64,000 nucleotides of DNA. Origin: Knoxdaviesia capensis. Taxonomy: Eukaryota; Ascomycota; Sordariomycetes; Microascales; Gondwanamycetaceae. The stretch's first letter is position 1. Each line of letters opens with the position of its first letter. The notes beneath the pieces are model-generated. The model was not told the DNA's origin. It did not search any database and worked only from the letters and a program-made list of their open reading frames with translations. The stretch is taken from positions 1,958,691-2,022,690 of the forward strand of contig LNGK01000008.1 of the NCBI GenBank assembly GCA_001510575.1, given 5' to 3'. Below, piece after piece: positions 32,730 through 44,897 of the stretch. A program made the translations under genes and the position numbers.

Positions 32730-35700
32730 CAGTCCCTCTTCACGAACATTCAAACTCAAACTCTTCTGACCCATTGTGTCTTACGAGAACATCCCGCATC
32801 CACTGTTTTCGTTGATATAGCCTCTCTTCACGGTTCGCTAGCTTGCAGAGTGAACCGGAGAGACACTCTCTCGATACATGCGGTCACCGGCATCGACGAT
32901 CCGGCGAAGGGCTGGAGCAAAGTCTTGGGTAAAGCCAAATATGCAACTGGAATTTTTCATGTCTGGAATGGCGGCACATGGCATCCACGAGGGGAAATAG
33001 AGTCAAGGTTGGTGGTATAGAAGGGACTAGGAAGCACCAGATACTACGAATTCAGGGAACGGACCTGTGCCTGGTGTTAGTGTTTCGTAGTTCCGCTTAT
33101 TCAGTGGACTCACGCCAGGGATTTCAAGGTGTCTTGCAGAAGTTCGGCAAAGAGGACGTTTTGATCGACGACGACTCAATACTGGAGACAATGGACGTCC
33201 TGGTATTCTTCTCCCTCGATCACCAGTATGCTCGTACACCTCGTCAACTGTTGCAAGCGCCCAGCAAACACTCAACCAGAGAGCTCCCTCAGTCCTCAGA
33301 ACTTCATTGAGAGCATGCAGAATCGCAGATCAACCACCAGCACAATGACGTAAATTATCAGGTCAATGCAAGAAACAGCAGGGGGTTCTCAAAGATCCTG
33401 GACATTCAAAAGTTTAGATTGGGGGTCTGGAATGGGCGTGGTTGTCAGTAGCAACGCCATTATTAGTCCAGGAATGTCATATAGGGTCCAGCACACCAAT
33501 CACTCGACGATGAGTTCAAGCGAAGGTGCGTGTTAGAACCCTGCCATACCAAAGCGAGATTCGGGCAAGCGTCTCGTACTACTCTGCAAAGCTTGGTCGG
33601 TCAAGGTACGTGATAAAAGCCGCGATGATATGCAATATGGGGAGGGGTTTGCCATCGACAAACATATCTGCTGCGATAATATCTCTCCCTGGATGTCTCA
33701 CTGCAGCTGAAGAGTCGATGAAAGAACAGTCATCGAGCAATTTGTTGGGGAGAGATAGACCGACAATCAACGACGAGGCTATACAGACACTCATGAATAG
33801 ACAGACAACCTCACCCCGTCAGCTTTAGTCAGAGCCCTATTAAGGTTATCCAGCACAGAATAATACGAAACGGTGACGGCGGCAATCTCGCCAGAGATTG
33901 TTGGGATGGAACACCGCCATCGAGAAAAGTCGGGTAACGGGCACGCATATGCAAAAGAAATCGGCACAGACTGGCCGGCAGATTCATCCAGATTCTGGCC
34001 AACAGTCGTGATAAGGAAAACCCCCACCCCCGATATCTTGAGTACCTGTGTGGAAACATACAAAAATAGATGGGCTGAGATTGATTTGGCGGAATGCGCG
34101 AAGTAAGTTGCACTGCACAAGAGGTTACTTCGCCACTTGGAGGAAGAAAAATTATCACGATAAGGAACGGGTATTGAAGCCGGAAGCTTCTCTTTATGCC
34201 GATGGTTTGCTATCACGACTCAGAGCTGATGCAGACCCGAAAGCGGATTCGAATAAATCCTGCCAGTCAGACAAAGAGAAACAGAGAGTGGGAGGAAATA
34301 CGAGGCGGGAGTTCAGCCAAGGGCGGCGTTAGATAGCAACCAGGCCGGACATGACTCCTGCATGTGTCCCAAAGAGATCGTCAACGAGCAGGACGTGCAT
34401 ATCGAGTTAGGTAACAAAACAGGATCTGTGATAACAACCATTCCGATTCCAGCCTTCTTCCGTTATCGTGAGAACGAATCAAGACTGGCGATGCTCGGAA
34501 AAGTCAGGAACACAAAGAGAGATAGGCGAGCAAACTGGGAGAAACGGCCGGATTACCGGGCAGACATTTCCTTACGGACCACGCCTAAATGCAAGGCTGT
34601 GGGCTGTGCATATGCAAGCTTTTTCTTCTTCTTTTCTTGCTTCTCTGTCTTCGGGACTTCTCATGTGCTGCTGTCTCAATTGTGGCATCAAATATCGCCA
34701 CTGGGCCTCTGGAGGCGCCGAGAATAGGCTGTTTTGTGTGAATTGGTAGTGGAGAAAGGCTTGCTCTTGGTTTGCTCCATCCTGTCCTCATCAGACAAGG
34801 TCATTTGTGCGGTAGTGTCCGTAGGGATCTTTCAGGACCAGCCCGAACCAGCAGATATTCACTATTCACACACTCAAGCAGATCCAGGCCCTTGTTCATT
34901 CCTCTCACGACAAAATCCACTCAGCGGCAATGGAAGCTAAAATTTTCAGGGCCCAATCGAGAATATCCGGGGGACGGTTTCCGCTCTCCCTTTTAGCGGC
35001 TGTTGATGCTGTTGAACGGACAACTACAGCTAGTAACAGAGATTCTGGTGATACTTGATCTGGGCCTCCTATATCCGAGTCAGTATGAGATTTGCATCAC
35101 AAAACCTCTCTCTATCTCTCTCTGTGAGTCTACAGTACATATACTCGTACACCGTATATACTACAGGACAGCATCGCAAAGTCCCTACGCAGCACATAGT
35201 CCCTCCGTATATGGTGACTTGGCTGTCTGCGCACTCATCAGGCAACTTGGTGGAGACCCAGCAACATCGTATGTGATGCCATCTCCTTTTTTTTTCCTAG
35301 TTGCTACGCTCACCCCTAGCGTTCCGATATAGAGCGATCCTTCTACACCATATCTTCCCGGTTTTGATTATCGTTCGCTTTTGTGCTCCCTTCTCGGCTC
35401 TCTCTGGTGGTCTTCTATATGGTGGTACCTCTCCTTGTATGCTCGTAGTGTACGGACAATGTACTCCCACGGAACTCTCAGCATTCCGTCCAGCCGTTGT
35501 TTGAAGCATTTGAGCCCAGCAACTCAGCAACTTAACGTTGAAACCCACAAGGAGAACAACATGTCAGTGAGACCTGGGATTATACTGTATCCGTATCACG
35601 GAAAACTCTCGCCCCCGGAACAGCCAGAGCTCTGCAGAAATTTCGCCTTCCATGCACACGCCCCCTCCAATCCCCACCCCGACCAAGCTCAATCCAACCC

Positions 35701-35840
35701 CAGAGCCCATGCACGTTCTCTGCCATTCTAGCATCATCAGAACTCTGACTTGTTTGCGCTTGGGATGGTGGTGAGTTCTTTGCGTCAGACCTAGCAGTAG
35801 CACCCAGACTATCTCTAGCTATAATCCTCCGTCCGCCCGC
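32730..35840. other. Gene-poor region with unassigned fragments
   Basis: About 3.1 kb without a supportable gene. Two minus-strand fragments look mildly protein-like: around 33579-33794 (HPGRDIIAADMFVDGKPLP) and around 33791-34216 (ISGEIAAVTVSYYSVLDNL). They abut but lie in different frames and have no convincing splice sites, so they may be relics of one lost gene. The rest holds short open stretches of chance length. Composition is not RIP-like. Confidence 0.4.
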
Positions 35841-36753
35841 TACTGACTCTAAACTCTTCTTCTTCTCCTTCTTTCTCTCTCTCTCGTCCTCTTCTTGATT
35901 ATCACCGTCTTCTTCACAAGATTTCTCTCATTCTCTTTGCAGAGAAACAACAATCCCGAAGCAAGGCACAGCTTCATCGTTACATTCATTCTCCCGCGCT
36001 CCTCTCGCCTCCTGCCCAACCATAGCTCGGCTTATCATTGAATCAATCAGACCTTTGAATTAAATCCTCGTCCCAATCAGTTTCCTCCTCTCTCGCTCTC
36101 TTTTCCTCCGATTGTCACATCGATCTCTTTTCTCTCTTCTCTTCCTCTTTCAAGCTGTGATCTCTGTTGATCAGACCATACGGTCTAATTCTCTTGCATA
36201 TTCTCGCAATTTGCTTTTTCTCGTGTCGGATCCAATTCTTCACCAAGCACAACAGTGATTCCATTATCTCCCCAATCGTCATCGATTCGTCATTTTCGTC
36301 ACCATCTTGCTCGAAGCCCCTCTTGTTTTCCATCTAGTGAGTTTTCCAATTGTCTCGCGATCTGCTCTTTTGCCCGTTTTCGCCTGTTTTCCGTCTTCTT
36401 ACTGGGCGCCTTCCTTTTATCAAGAGCTGCAATGTCTCGATTGCGACTTCCCGTGTCTCTTGCCATGACCATCTCCACATAGTTGTCTCAGCTGTTTGCA
36501 CCTGGCCCCAACTGCCATCAACATCAGTCTCTGGCTTCTCCCGATCATTCTATGCAAAATTCTTCTTATAACTTCGTGGTCTTCCACCTCGCTTCTTCTC
36601 TCCCTTCTTCTAATGCTGACGAAAATCTTTGATATCTTCTTCCTAATAGCTTCATAAACTCGAAGACCTCATCTCTCGTCGGTTCTGAGATTCTGCCCGT
36701 CCTTCATCGTCTCCTCACCTTACCGCTTTCTCCCCATACAAACCACATTTGCA
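35841..36753 (+). promoter_or_regulatory. C/T-rich promoter and leader of GSY1
   Basis: Roughly 900 bases, strongly pyrimidine-rich (CTTCTTCTCC, CTCTCTCTCTC), directly before the glycogen synthase start. Such tracts mark long transcript leaders in filamentous fungi. Several ATGs occur, including the short upstream frame at 36432-36482. The transcription start is not visible from sequence. Confidence 0.5.
36432..36482 (+). other. Possible upstream ORF in the GSY1 leader (16 codons)
   Basis: ATGTCTCGATTGC.. to TAG, 272 bases before the GSY1 start. It encodes MSRLRLPVSLAMTIST. It would affect translation only if the transcript starts upstream of it. Confidence 0.25.
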
Positions 36754-39328
36754 ATGGCTGGCGACGACGCTCCTCAGCGGGAGGTCAAGAACCACATCCT
36801 GTTCGAGATTGCGACTGAGGTTGCTCATCGAGGTATGTCTTTATAGCTTCCAAAACCTTCACGGTGCACAAGAACCTGTGTCTCAAGTTTCAGCCCTGTC
36901 AATTCAATCGCCGGTGCGCGAAGCTCCGGAATCAATTGCTAACAACATTTGAAAAACCTCTGTATAGTTGGTGGTATCTACTCCGTCATCAAGTCCAAGG
37001 CCCCGGTTACCACCGCCGAGTATGGCGATCGGTACACTCTCATTGGTCCTTTGAACCATCAATCGGTATGTATCTGCTGACGGGCCTTATGTCTCGGTTG
37101 AGTTTGACCCGGCTGGATATCGCCGCAGTTCATCGTTCGTAACTGACCGGTTCAATTACCTCTCTTAAGGCCGCCGTTGAAGTCGAGGAGCTGGAGCCCT
37201 CAAATCCCGAATTGGCTCAGACTATCCAGTCCATGCGCGACCGTGGAATCGGCGTCCTGTACGGCAGATGGCTGATTGAAGGTGCCCCGCGCGTTGTCCT
37301 ACTCGACACCAAGACTGCCTACAAGTATCTGGCCGAGTGGAAGACCGACCTGTGGAACATTGCCAGTATTCCTTCCCCCGACAGCGACGAGGAGACCAAC
37401 GAGGCCATTGTCTTTGGCTATTTGGTTGCGTGGTTCCTTGGCGAGGTACGTTTCCCCCCTCCTCCTGTTTGTTGCCAGTCGCTGGCCGCTCCTCGTCCTG
37501 CCATTCTGGCGTCATCATGCGATTGGTGGTAGCCAACGTCCTGCAGGTGTATACAACAAACTAACAAACCCACCCTCCTGTCCAACCAACAGTATGTGTG
37601 CCATGAGAAGACCAAGGCTGTCATCGCCCACTTCCACGAGTGGCTCGCTGGTGTTGCCATCCCGCTCACCAAGAAGCGCCGCATCGACGTTACCACTATC
37701 TTCACCACCCACGCCACCCTCCTTGGCCGTTACCTTTGCGCCGGCTCCGTAGACTTCTACAACAACCTCCAATGGTTTGATGTCGACGCGGAGGCCGGAA
37801 AGCGTGGCATCTACCACCGTTACTGCATCGAGCGCGCGGCTGCCCACAGTTGCGATGTCTTCACCACTGTCTCACACATTACCGCCTACGAGAGTGAGCA
37901 TCTTCTGAAGCGCAAGCCCGACGGTGTGCTCCCCAACGGTCTCAACGTCACCAAGTTCTCTGCCATGCACGAGTTCCAGAACTTGCACCAGCAGGCCAAG
38001 GAGAAGATCCACGACTTCGTTCGGGGCCATTTCTACGGCCACTACGACTTTGATCTCGACAACACCATCTACATGTTCACCGCCGGTCGCTACGAGTTCC
38101 GGAATAAGGGAGTGGACATGTTCATCGAATCGCTCGCTCGTCTCAACCACCGCCTCAAGGCCTCCGGCAGCAAAACCACCGTCGTTGCCTTTGTCATCAT
38201 GCCCGCGCAAACTTCGTCTCTCACTGTGGAAGCTCTGAAGGGCCAGGCCGTGATCAAGTCTCTCCGCGATACCGTGGACATCATCGAGAAGAGCATTGGT
38301 CGCCGCATCTTCGAGCGCTCGCTCAAGTGGCACGAGGGTGACCCGATGCCCGACCAGAAGGACCTCATCACCGCCCAGGACAAGGTGCTGCTGCGCCGCC
38401 GCCTGTTCGCCATGAAGCGCCACACCCTGCCTCCGATTGTCACGCACAACATGATCAACGACCAAGAAGACCCGATCCTCAACCAGATCCGCCGCGTGCA
38501 GCTCTTCAACCACCCGTCCGACCGTGTCAAGATTGTCTTCCACCCGGAGTTCCTGAACTCGGCCAATCCGGTGCTTCCTATGGACTACGACGAGTTTGTG
38601 CGCGGAACTCACTTGGGCGTGTTTCCGTCGTACTACGAGCCGTGGGGCTACACCCCGGCCGAGTGCACGGTGATGGGAGTCCCCAGTATCACGACGAACC
38701 TGTCGGGCTTTGGATGCTATATGGAGGAGCTGATTGAGAACTCGTCGGACTACGGCATCTACATTGTCGACCGGAGAACCAAGGGTGTCGATGATTCGGT
38801 GAACCAGTTGACGCAGTACATGTACGACTTCTGCGCCAAGAGCCGCCGCCAGCGCATCAACCAGCGCAACCGTACCGAGCGTCTCAGCGACCTGCTTGAC
38901 TGGAAGCGCATGGGCCAGGAATACGCCAAGGCGCGCCAGCTTGCCCTGCGCCGGGCCTACCCTGGCTCGTTCAGCGGCGACGACGACGAGGACGACTTCA
39001 TCCCCGGTGTCGAGCAGAAGATCTCCCGTCCGTTCTCCGTTCCGGGATCTCCTCGCGACCGTATCGGCATGATGACACCTGGCGATTTCGCCAGCTTGCA
39101 GGAGGGCCGCGAGGGCCTCAACACCGAGGACTATGTGGCCTGGAAGCTTCCGTAAGTTCTTTTTTGTCCCTCATCATTTCTGGTTTATAAGGGTCGTATA
39201 CTAATGAGTCTGTCTTTGAATCTTATAGTGAGGAAGAGGATGATAAGGATCTTGGCTTCCTGAACCTGCGGCCGAAGCAGGGGCCCGGCAAGACTCTTGT
39301 CGACGGCGTGCTGACCAACGGAAACTAA
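36754..39328 (+). CDS. GSY1: Glycogen [starch] synthase, GT3 family
   Basis: Five exons, 36754-36832, 36968-37065, 37170-37445, 37593-39151 and 39229-39328, with introns of 135, 104, 147 and 77 bp. The product is 703 aa; yeast Gsy2 has 705. It starts NHILFEIATEVAHRVGGIYSV, with the UDP-glucose-binding VGGIYSVIKSKAP loop. HFHEWLAG and TTHATLLGRYLCAG lie in the N-terminal Rossmann domain, and NGLNVTKF and AGRYEFRNKGVD follow. The E-x7-E pair EPWGYTPAE is at about 500-508. The arginine-rich glucose-6-phosphate sensor (RRQRINQRNRTERLSDLLDW) is near 570-590. The tail has SRPFSVPGSPRD and MMTPGDF, matching the regulatory phosphosites of yeast Gsy2. It transfers glucose from UDP-glucose to glycogen in the cytosol. 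The last exon carries only the C-terminal 33 residues. Confidence 0.97.
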
Positions 39329-41925
39329 TCGATCATTGATTCTCGAATCCTATTCTCCCGAATGCCCCTCTCAATATCCTCAGTCGGCAGCCTTGTGGCC
39401 TCCGCGAACTCTTTGAAGCTGCAACCCGAAAGTCTATCCCCGATGCTTCGTCGCTTCGTACACTCGCCGAATACCCCACACCCACTCACTCACGATATCT
39501 TATCATAAAACCACATATCAGCTTAGGCTGGGAAGAACCCCGGTCTTAATCATCTGCATACAGCTTTAGGGGGTGTTTCTTTGGTTATTTCGTCATCTTT
39601 TCTTTTCTTTTTCCTCCGAGGATGTGTGGTTTTTGGTTTTGGTTTTCCTAGATTAATTCTTGTGTTTTTCATCTGTTTGTATCTTCTGTTTCTTCGAGTG
39701 TTTGTTTCCTGCTTCCGTTTTTCGTTTCTTCTGGTTCGATCATTGGTGCTGTGTCTTTTTTTTTGTGACTTCAGTGTTCGTTCGTCTTTCTGAGAGAAGA
39801 AAAACAAAAATGTTAGTATGTATATAATCTTTGCCTTTCTCCTGCGAGTATGATTTTTTTTTCGGTTTGTCTCTGTATATCTGTTCTTTTTAGCCGACCA
39901 TGTCGTTCGTTTCCTTTTGCTCTCTTGCGTTGACTTCGGTAGTTGGATGCCGATATCTAGGATGTCTTTTGAATGTCATGATGGATTGTACCCATAAGAA
40001 CACAGGCGGAAGCCTCGAGTCGAGTGAGAGATTGTGAACACTGGATATCTCTCCTTGAAACATCCCGCCCCGAAAGCTGGCTATCTTGGTCCTTGTGATG
40101 TCCCAGACTGGCCGCCGGCACCAGATGTCCGGACAGCAAATGAGATTCACGGCCAATCTGCACACAATCAGGCTCAAAACGAACCAAGACACAAAGAGGC
40201 TTGCTGGTGAGTCAAATGCCTTGCCGCAGTGACGGTGAACGAACGTGTGGCGCACCCAGTATACAATTACATCCAAGCGGATGATTCAGCTGCATTGCGT
40301 ATTCGGTGGCAGATCGCTCAATTGGCAGGAGCAGCGCTGGGGAGGCTCCTGCCCGTCCAATGGATACTGGATAATTGCATATCGAGTTTTTGTATGTATC
40401 GGATCGTTCTTGGTTTATTCACTTAAACGGGATCTTTGATTAATCGGGCTTTTTTGAAGGGCGTGAAACATGGCATCTCCTGACCTTGAGACCAAAACAT
40501 CCATTCTGTGACTCCATATCTTGCAACTTCGTCCGGTTTTTTTATCACTTTTTCTCTTTTCGTTTTGTACAGATACATTGTCCGCGTCATTGGGGCATCA
40601 TCTCACCTTTTGCGGTTGCTTTCTTTGTTTGCACTCAACCAGGTTAACTCACGTTGGTATTTCGATTCGTCCCAGCTGTCTGTCACGACGCCAATCAGTC
40701 ATTTCTGGCAGTCTCTTTTTTCCATCTCAATCACACACACACACACACTCTCTCTCTCTCTTCTTTCTCCTCCTATCCCTAAGAAATTCCTTTTTATGCC
40801 ACGCTTCTACAGCCCCTTTTCGCTACTCCCCTCAAGGTTTCAGTCCCGAAGAGATCGTCTGGTACCGGTCAACTAAACCTCCAATTGACAGCCTCCCAGA
40901 AAACGGACGTGCGCGCATTCCAGCGACAGACATTCGACCACGCCTTCTACGACGTGTAGAGTGCGTTACGAGCTGCCAGTCTCTTGCTGATGTCAAGCCG
41001 AGCACAGCAGAAGCGCACACGCAGGGAATAAGAAGAAACCCTCTCCCCAAAGCATCTGCTTCCATTCATCCAGGGGTGGTGGGAAACGATCTCCGGAGAT
41101 GTTGGGTGGATAAACAGCCAGGAACCAAAGAAACATCCATTACGCTAACCCACACATCACTTTTCCCTCACCTGGTAAGCTCTTCTTCAATCTCAACCCT
41201 TGTCCTGTCCCTCGAGAGTCAGCAAAGTCCTATGGTTTTCAGCCCTTTCACCCTGGTTGATTGGTTGGGCGGCACTGCTGATTCGCCTCTTGTTTCGGGG
41301 TCCCTGTAAAGCTTTCTTGGAGGGGGTTATTTTTAAACTTTAATTTCCATCCATTCATTCATCTTGATTTCGTGCCCGTTTTCTTTGCCTCTTTCTTCTT
41401 CCCCGTCATCCCGTCTTGTCGATCATCATCCGTGTTTTCGTGGCCGATCATCAGCTGCTATTGACCTGCCAGACCGAGCGCCGAGCATTGCTGAGATCGT
41501 CATCAATAAACAAACGGGGGTATATAATTTCTAACCAGCGTATTCCCTCTCTTTCAAGTTGTCCAGGTTCTTTTCCTTGTCTTTTGGTCGACTCGCGCCT
41601 TCTTCGTGCCTTCTCCCCGCATTCGCTGATTGACTGTGCTCCTCTTTCTCTTTGTTGCATGCGACACCCAACTTCCGCGATTCTCTCTTCCTCTTCAACA
41701 ATTTCTCCGTCACCTTTTACCTCTATTCAGCCTTTTCCGTTTTTGAAGAGATCCTATCACTCTCGTTACTAGACTCAGAACCATCGACTTTTCCTGCAGA
41801 CACGGACTTTTTCTCAACAGCCCTCAGCCGCTCCAACGTCTTGGCAGGAACAAAATCTGTTTGATCGCGATCCTCTCGTTGTTTGTCTGCTCCCTGCATA
41901 CCGAGGCCATCAGTCTGCATCAGCC
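39329..41925. other. GSY1 3' region and long leader region of the F-box gene
   Basis: 2.6 kb between two + strand genes. 39550-39900 is T-rich with TTTTT runs, likely the GSY1 3' UTR. 40730-40762 is a compound (AC)n(TC)n microsatellite. 41340-41925 is pyrimidine-rich and is probably the F-box leader, with several small upstream ATG frames. No gene can be supported. Confidence 0.5.
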
Positions 41926-44086
41926 ATGAAGTTCTTCAAACGGAAGGACAAGAAGGGCTCCGTCGGAGACGTCCCGTACCTTTCGGTGCCGTCCAACTCG
42001 AACAATGCCTCGTCAAACGGCCGGTTGTATAGCCGGTTCCGCGGCACGTCCAGCGATCGCGTCGACGTGGACCGATATTCCCCGCCAGCCTCCCGTCCTT
42101 CTGCTAGATCTGCCCGCCTGCTCTCTCAGTTCCCTCCTACCGTGCTCGAACGCATCTTTATTTCAGTTTGCCCCCATTCCATGGACGAAAGCTACGAACC
42201 CTGTGAGCAGAGCGCTACTGAAGACGCGTGCATGCTCTGCGATCTGAGAGACCTGGCCCACTCTACCATGGTGTGCAAGAGGTGGCGGCCAGTCGCCCGG
42301 AGTCTTCTGTATGTCTTATTTTCCTTTCCCCGAAGTTCTGCTGTCAACGGCATCATTACGTGGACAAGCAGCTTACCATTTCCCCTCATTTTCTACCCCG
42401 GTTCTCCCCTGTCGCAGATACCACAGCATACGCATTGATTCAGTCCACTACTGCGAACGAGAAGTCGTGCTCTCGGAGCGACGGAAGCGCAAGTCTTTTT
42501 TCGACCGAAACGGCGAGCCCGAAGATACCGCAACAGCCCGCATCAAGCTGCTGTCGCGGACCCTGCGCGAAGACCCCACACGCCTAGGAGCCCTGGTCCG
42601 ATTTTTCAAGATCCCCTACATGCTGCGTGAATCGTGCCAGGGTGACCTGGCCCGCACTATTGCTGTGACGCCAAACCTGCTGTACGTCGACCTGCCGGAG
42701 GGGCTGTTTGCTGACGACCCGGCCTTTGCTACGCTGCGCTTAGAAGTGCAGATCCGCTGTCCCCAGCTGCGGAAGATGACATACCTGGCAGGTTCTGAGA
42801 GGAGCCTGGAGTTTTTGGCGAACGGTACCACCTGGAAAGAGCTTGAGGTTCTGGAGTTGTCTGGGGTGCTGATAGATCCGGTTGTGCTGCGGCATGTGCT
42901 TGGTGCCTTGACGTCCCTACGGGCGCTCAAGGTCACCGATTCGGCCACGTTCACCGACGAGGTGTTTGTGTCGGACATGTCCTTGCCCGCCTTCCCGGCC
43001 CTGCGGGAGTTCATTCTGAACAAAACCCCCGGTGTCACCACAGCCGGCTTTGGGCGGTACCTTTCTCGGCCCGACACCAAAGCCGCGCTCAAGATCCTAA
43101 CGCTATGGCGCACTGGCATCAAGCCGACCCAGCTGCACGAGATTCTAACCATGGCGCCGAAATTGAGGACTATGGCTATCCACGAAACGGTGTCCAGTGG
43201 AATTCCCGCCGGAACCAACCCACCATTCCTAGCGTCGTCCAGTCTACGGACACTCCGCTTTGAAATCAGCACGTCCAACGTTGGTAGCTCGTCTGCCAGC
43301 TACTACAGCTATCTGGCCACCTCGATCCTTGCTGGAGGCTTCCCGCGACTTCGGTCCGTGTACGTGCGAGACCCGACCTTCCCCGAACAACTAATGGGTC
43401 TCCCGATCCCGCTGCCCATTGGCGGCGGCATGCGACCCCGGTCGTCATCGGCATCCTCGCAGCGCACGCAGAAATTCTCGTCGCTGCTGGCGCCCGCCGA
43501 CGCGCTGCCGGTACCGATGCCGCGGATGCCGGCAGCCACACGCGGTGGCATCGGCAACCCGAACTCGCCGCCGCGGATGCAGTGGCCGCGGGCCAGCCAC
43601 ATCTCGGTGGCGGGCGACAACCGGTTCAGCTCGAACAATCCGTTTGGGGCGATCGGCCCCGTGCACACGTCGATGCTGGAGGTGTTCACCAAGAGCGACG
43701 ACTCGATGGACTGGAGCTTTGTGAAGGTCGAGAGCCCTCACAACGCCATCGACAGCATGCCGCTGATGGCGGCGCCGGTAGCACCCTTCGCTGCGGGACA
43801 GGGCGGCGCAGGCGGGGGCGGGGGCGGGGGCGGTGGCGGTGGTGGTGGTGGAGGAGCGCAGCAACGGCCGCTGAGCAGCTTTGGGCTGGGCAACGACGTG
43901 GCGGGGCTGGGGTGGGGTGGTGGCGGTGCGCGGCGGAGTATTATGGTCAGTAGCAACTCGGGCGCGTACCTTGCGGTGCAGGACGAGCCGCCGCGGCCGC
44001 CGTTCGCCGAGCAGCAGGATATGTGGCCGCGACCGAAGAGCAGTGCGGGCGAGAGGAAGCGGGGAGAGATTGATTTGTGGCGCTGA
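41926..44086 (+). CDS. F-box domain protein with leucine-rich C-terminal region
   Basis: Two exons, 41926-42308 and 42418-44086, with a 109-bp intron (GTATGTC..GTCGCAG, phase 2), give 683 aa. It starts MKFFKRKDKKG, a basic end. The F-box lies at about 65-130: LLSQFPPTVLERIFISVCPH, a Cys-containing insert (CEQSATEDACMLCDLRDL), then VCKRWRPVARSLLYHSIRI. Residues 190-420 contain leucine-rich-repeat-like strands (LEVLELSGVLIDPVVLRHVL, LRALKVTDS, LKILTLWRTG). A Ser/Pro-rich linker follows, then a tract of about 20 glycines (near 43811-43855), then a basic tail. By family it would be a substrate receptor of an SCF ubiquitin ligase. The substrate is unknown. Confidence 0.85.
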
Positions 44087-44560
44087 TCGGTGTCTGTCTC
44101 CTGGGATGGAGTCTTGTTACGGGTGTTATATCTTTTTTCTTCTTCTGTTTCGGGGTTGAAACTCCTGTGTTTCTCTTCTTCTCCTTCGTCTTTGCACTTT
44201 TCTTTTTGGGCGATAGTTTGCAGGTCAGGTTGATGCGGTGCATGAATAATGCCATCTTTGATCTAAAATCTTTTGTCATGTCACATGTATACTCTCTATA
44301 CTCTCCTTTTTGGATTGAATCTTACCAAAAGCATCCCGCCAGGATTGAACGTGGGTTCCGACTTTTTTTTGGCTGTCATGACTGTTTGTTTGCGGGCTGT
44401 TTTCTCGTCTTCGATGTGAGGTCTTCTGTGTGAGGTGTTGTGGTGTTTGCTTGCCACGGGTACTTGTGCGCGCCGGCGGGACGGGTGCTGGTGGGGCCGG
44501 GGTGGATGCCGAAGATGCGACGCAGGACCACTTGGGTTGCCGGGCCGCGGGGGGTATACC
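44087..44560. other. F-box gene 3' region
   Basis: T-rich to about 44270, consistent with a 3' UTR, then mixed DNA. Nothing coding is seen. Confidence 0.5.
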
Positions 44561-44626
44561 TGAATGTTATTACAAGCACAGTAAAGTCAACGGTGACACG
44601 CTGTGCAATCTCCTATGCAGGGGATT

Positions 44627-44897
44627 CCCAATATGCTTGGGCAAAAGTGTGGACAGTCCACACTGGCCGATAGCATCGAGCAGCATGCTGCTCCTAGCCG
44701 GAAAGTCCCTCGAGAGTCCAAGAGTGGACTCCGCTGAGGGTTATCGACTACGGTGAACACGACGCGGTTGGATCAACACGCTGCAGCACTGCGCCTTGTG
44801 TCTCCCACTGCCCGCTTCCGGGGCACACTGCACATGCGATGCCGCAGCCCAGCATCGTAGGCCCACACAAAGTCCGCAGTGGGTTCGGGCTTTTTTT
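44627..44897 (+). ncRNA. Candidate structured non-coding RNA (hairpin cluster ending in oligo-T)
   Basis: Within 270 bases the + strand can fold into successive strong hairpins. CCCAA/TTGGG pairs at 44627-44641. AGTGTGGA/TCCACACT pairs at 44646-44664. GAGCAG-CATG-CTGCTC lies at 44678-44693, extended by TAG/CTA and GGC/GCC. CCCTC + GAGTCCA / TGGACTC + GAGGG lies at 44707-44740. A junction is closed by CCCACTG 44804-44810 with CAGTGGG 44877-44883; it encloses GCCC/GGGC (44810-44824, one base short of exclusive pairing) and CGATGC/GCATCG (44837-44857). Eight Ts follow (44890-44897), as at a Pol III terminator. No known RNA family is recognised. Inverted repeats could instead be protein-binding DNA sites. 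Confidence 0.35.

Noticed and set aside
44699..44709. GGAAAGTCC resembling conserved region I of RNase P RNA
   Set aside because: The other conserved regions of RNase P were not found at suitable distances; the match is too short alone.
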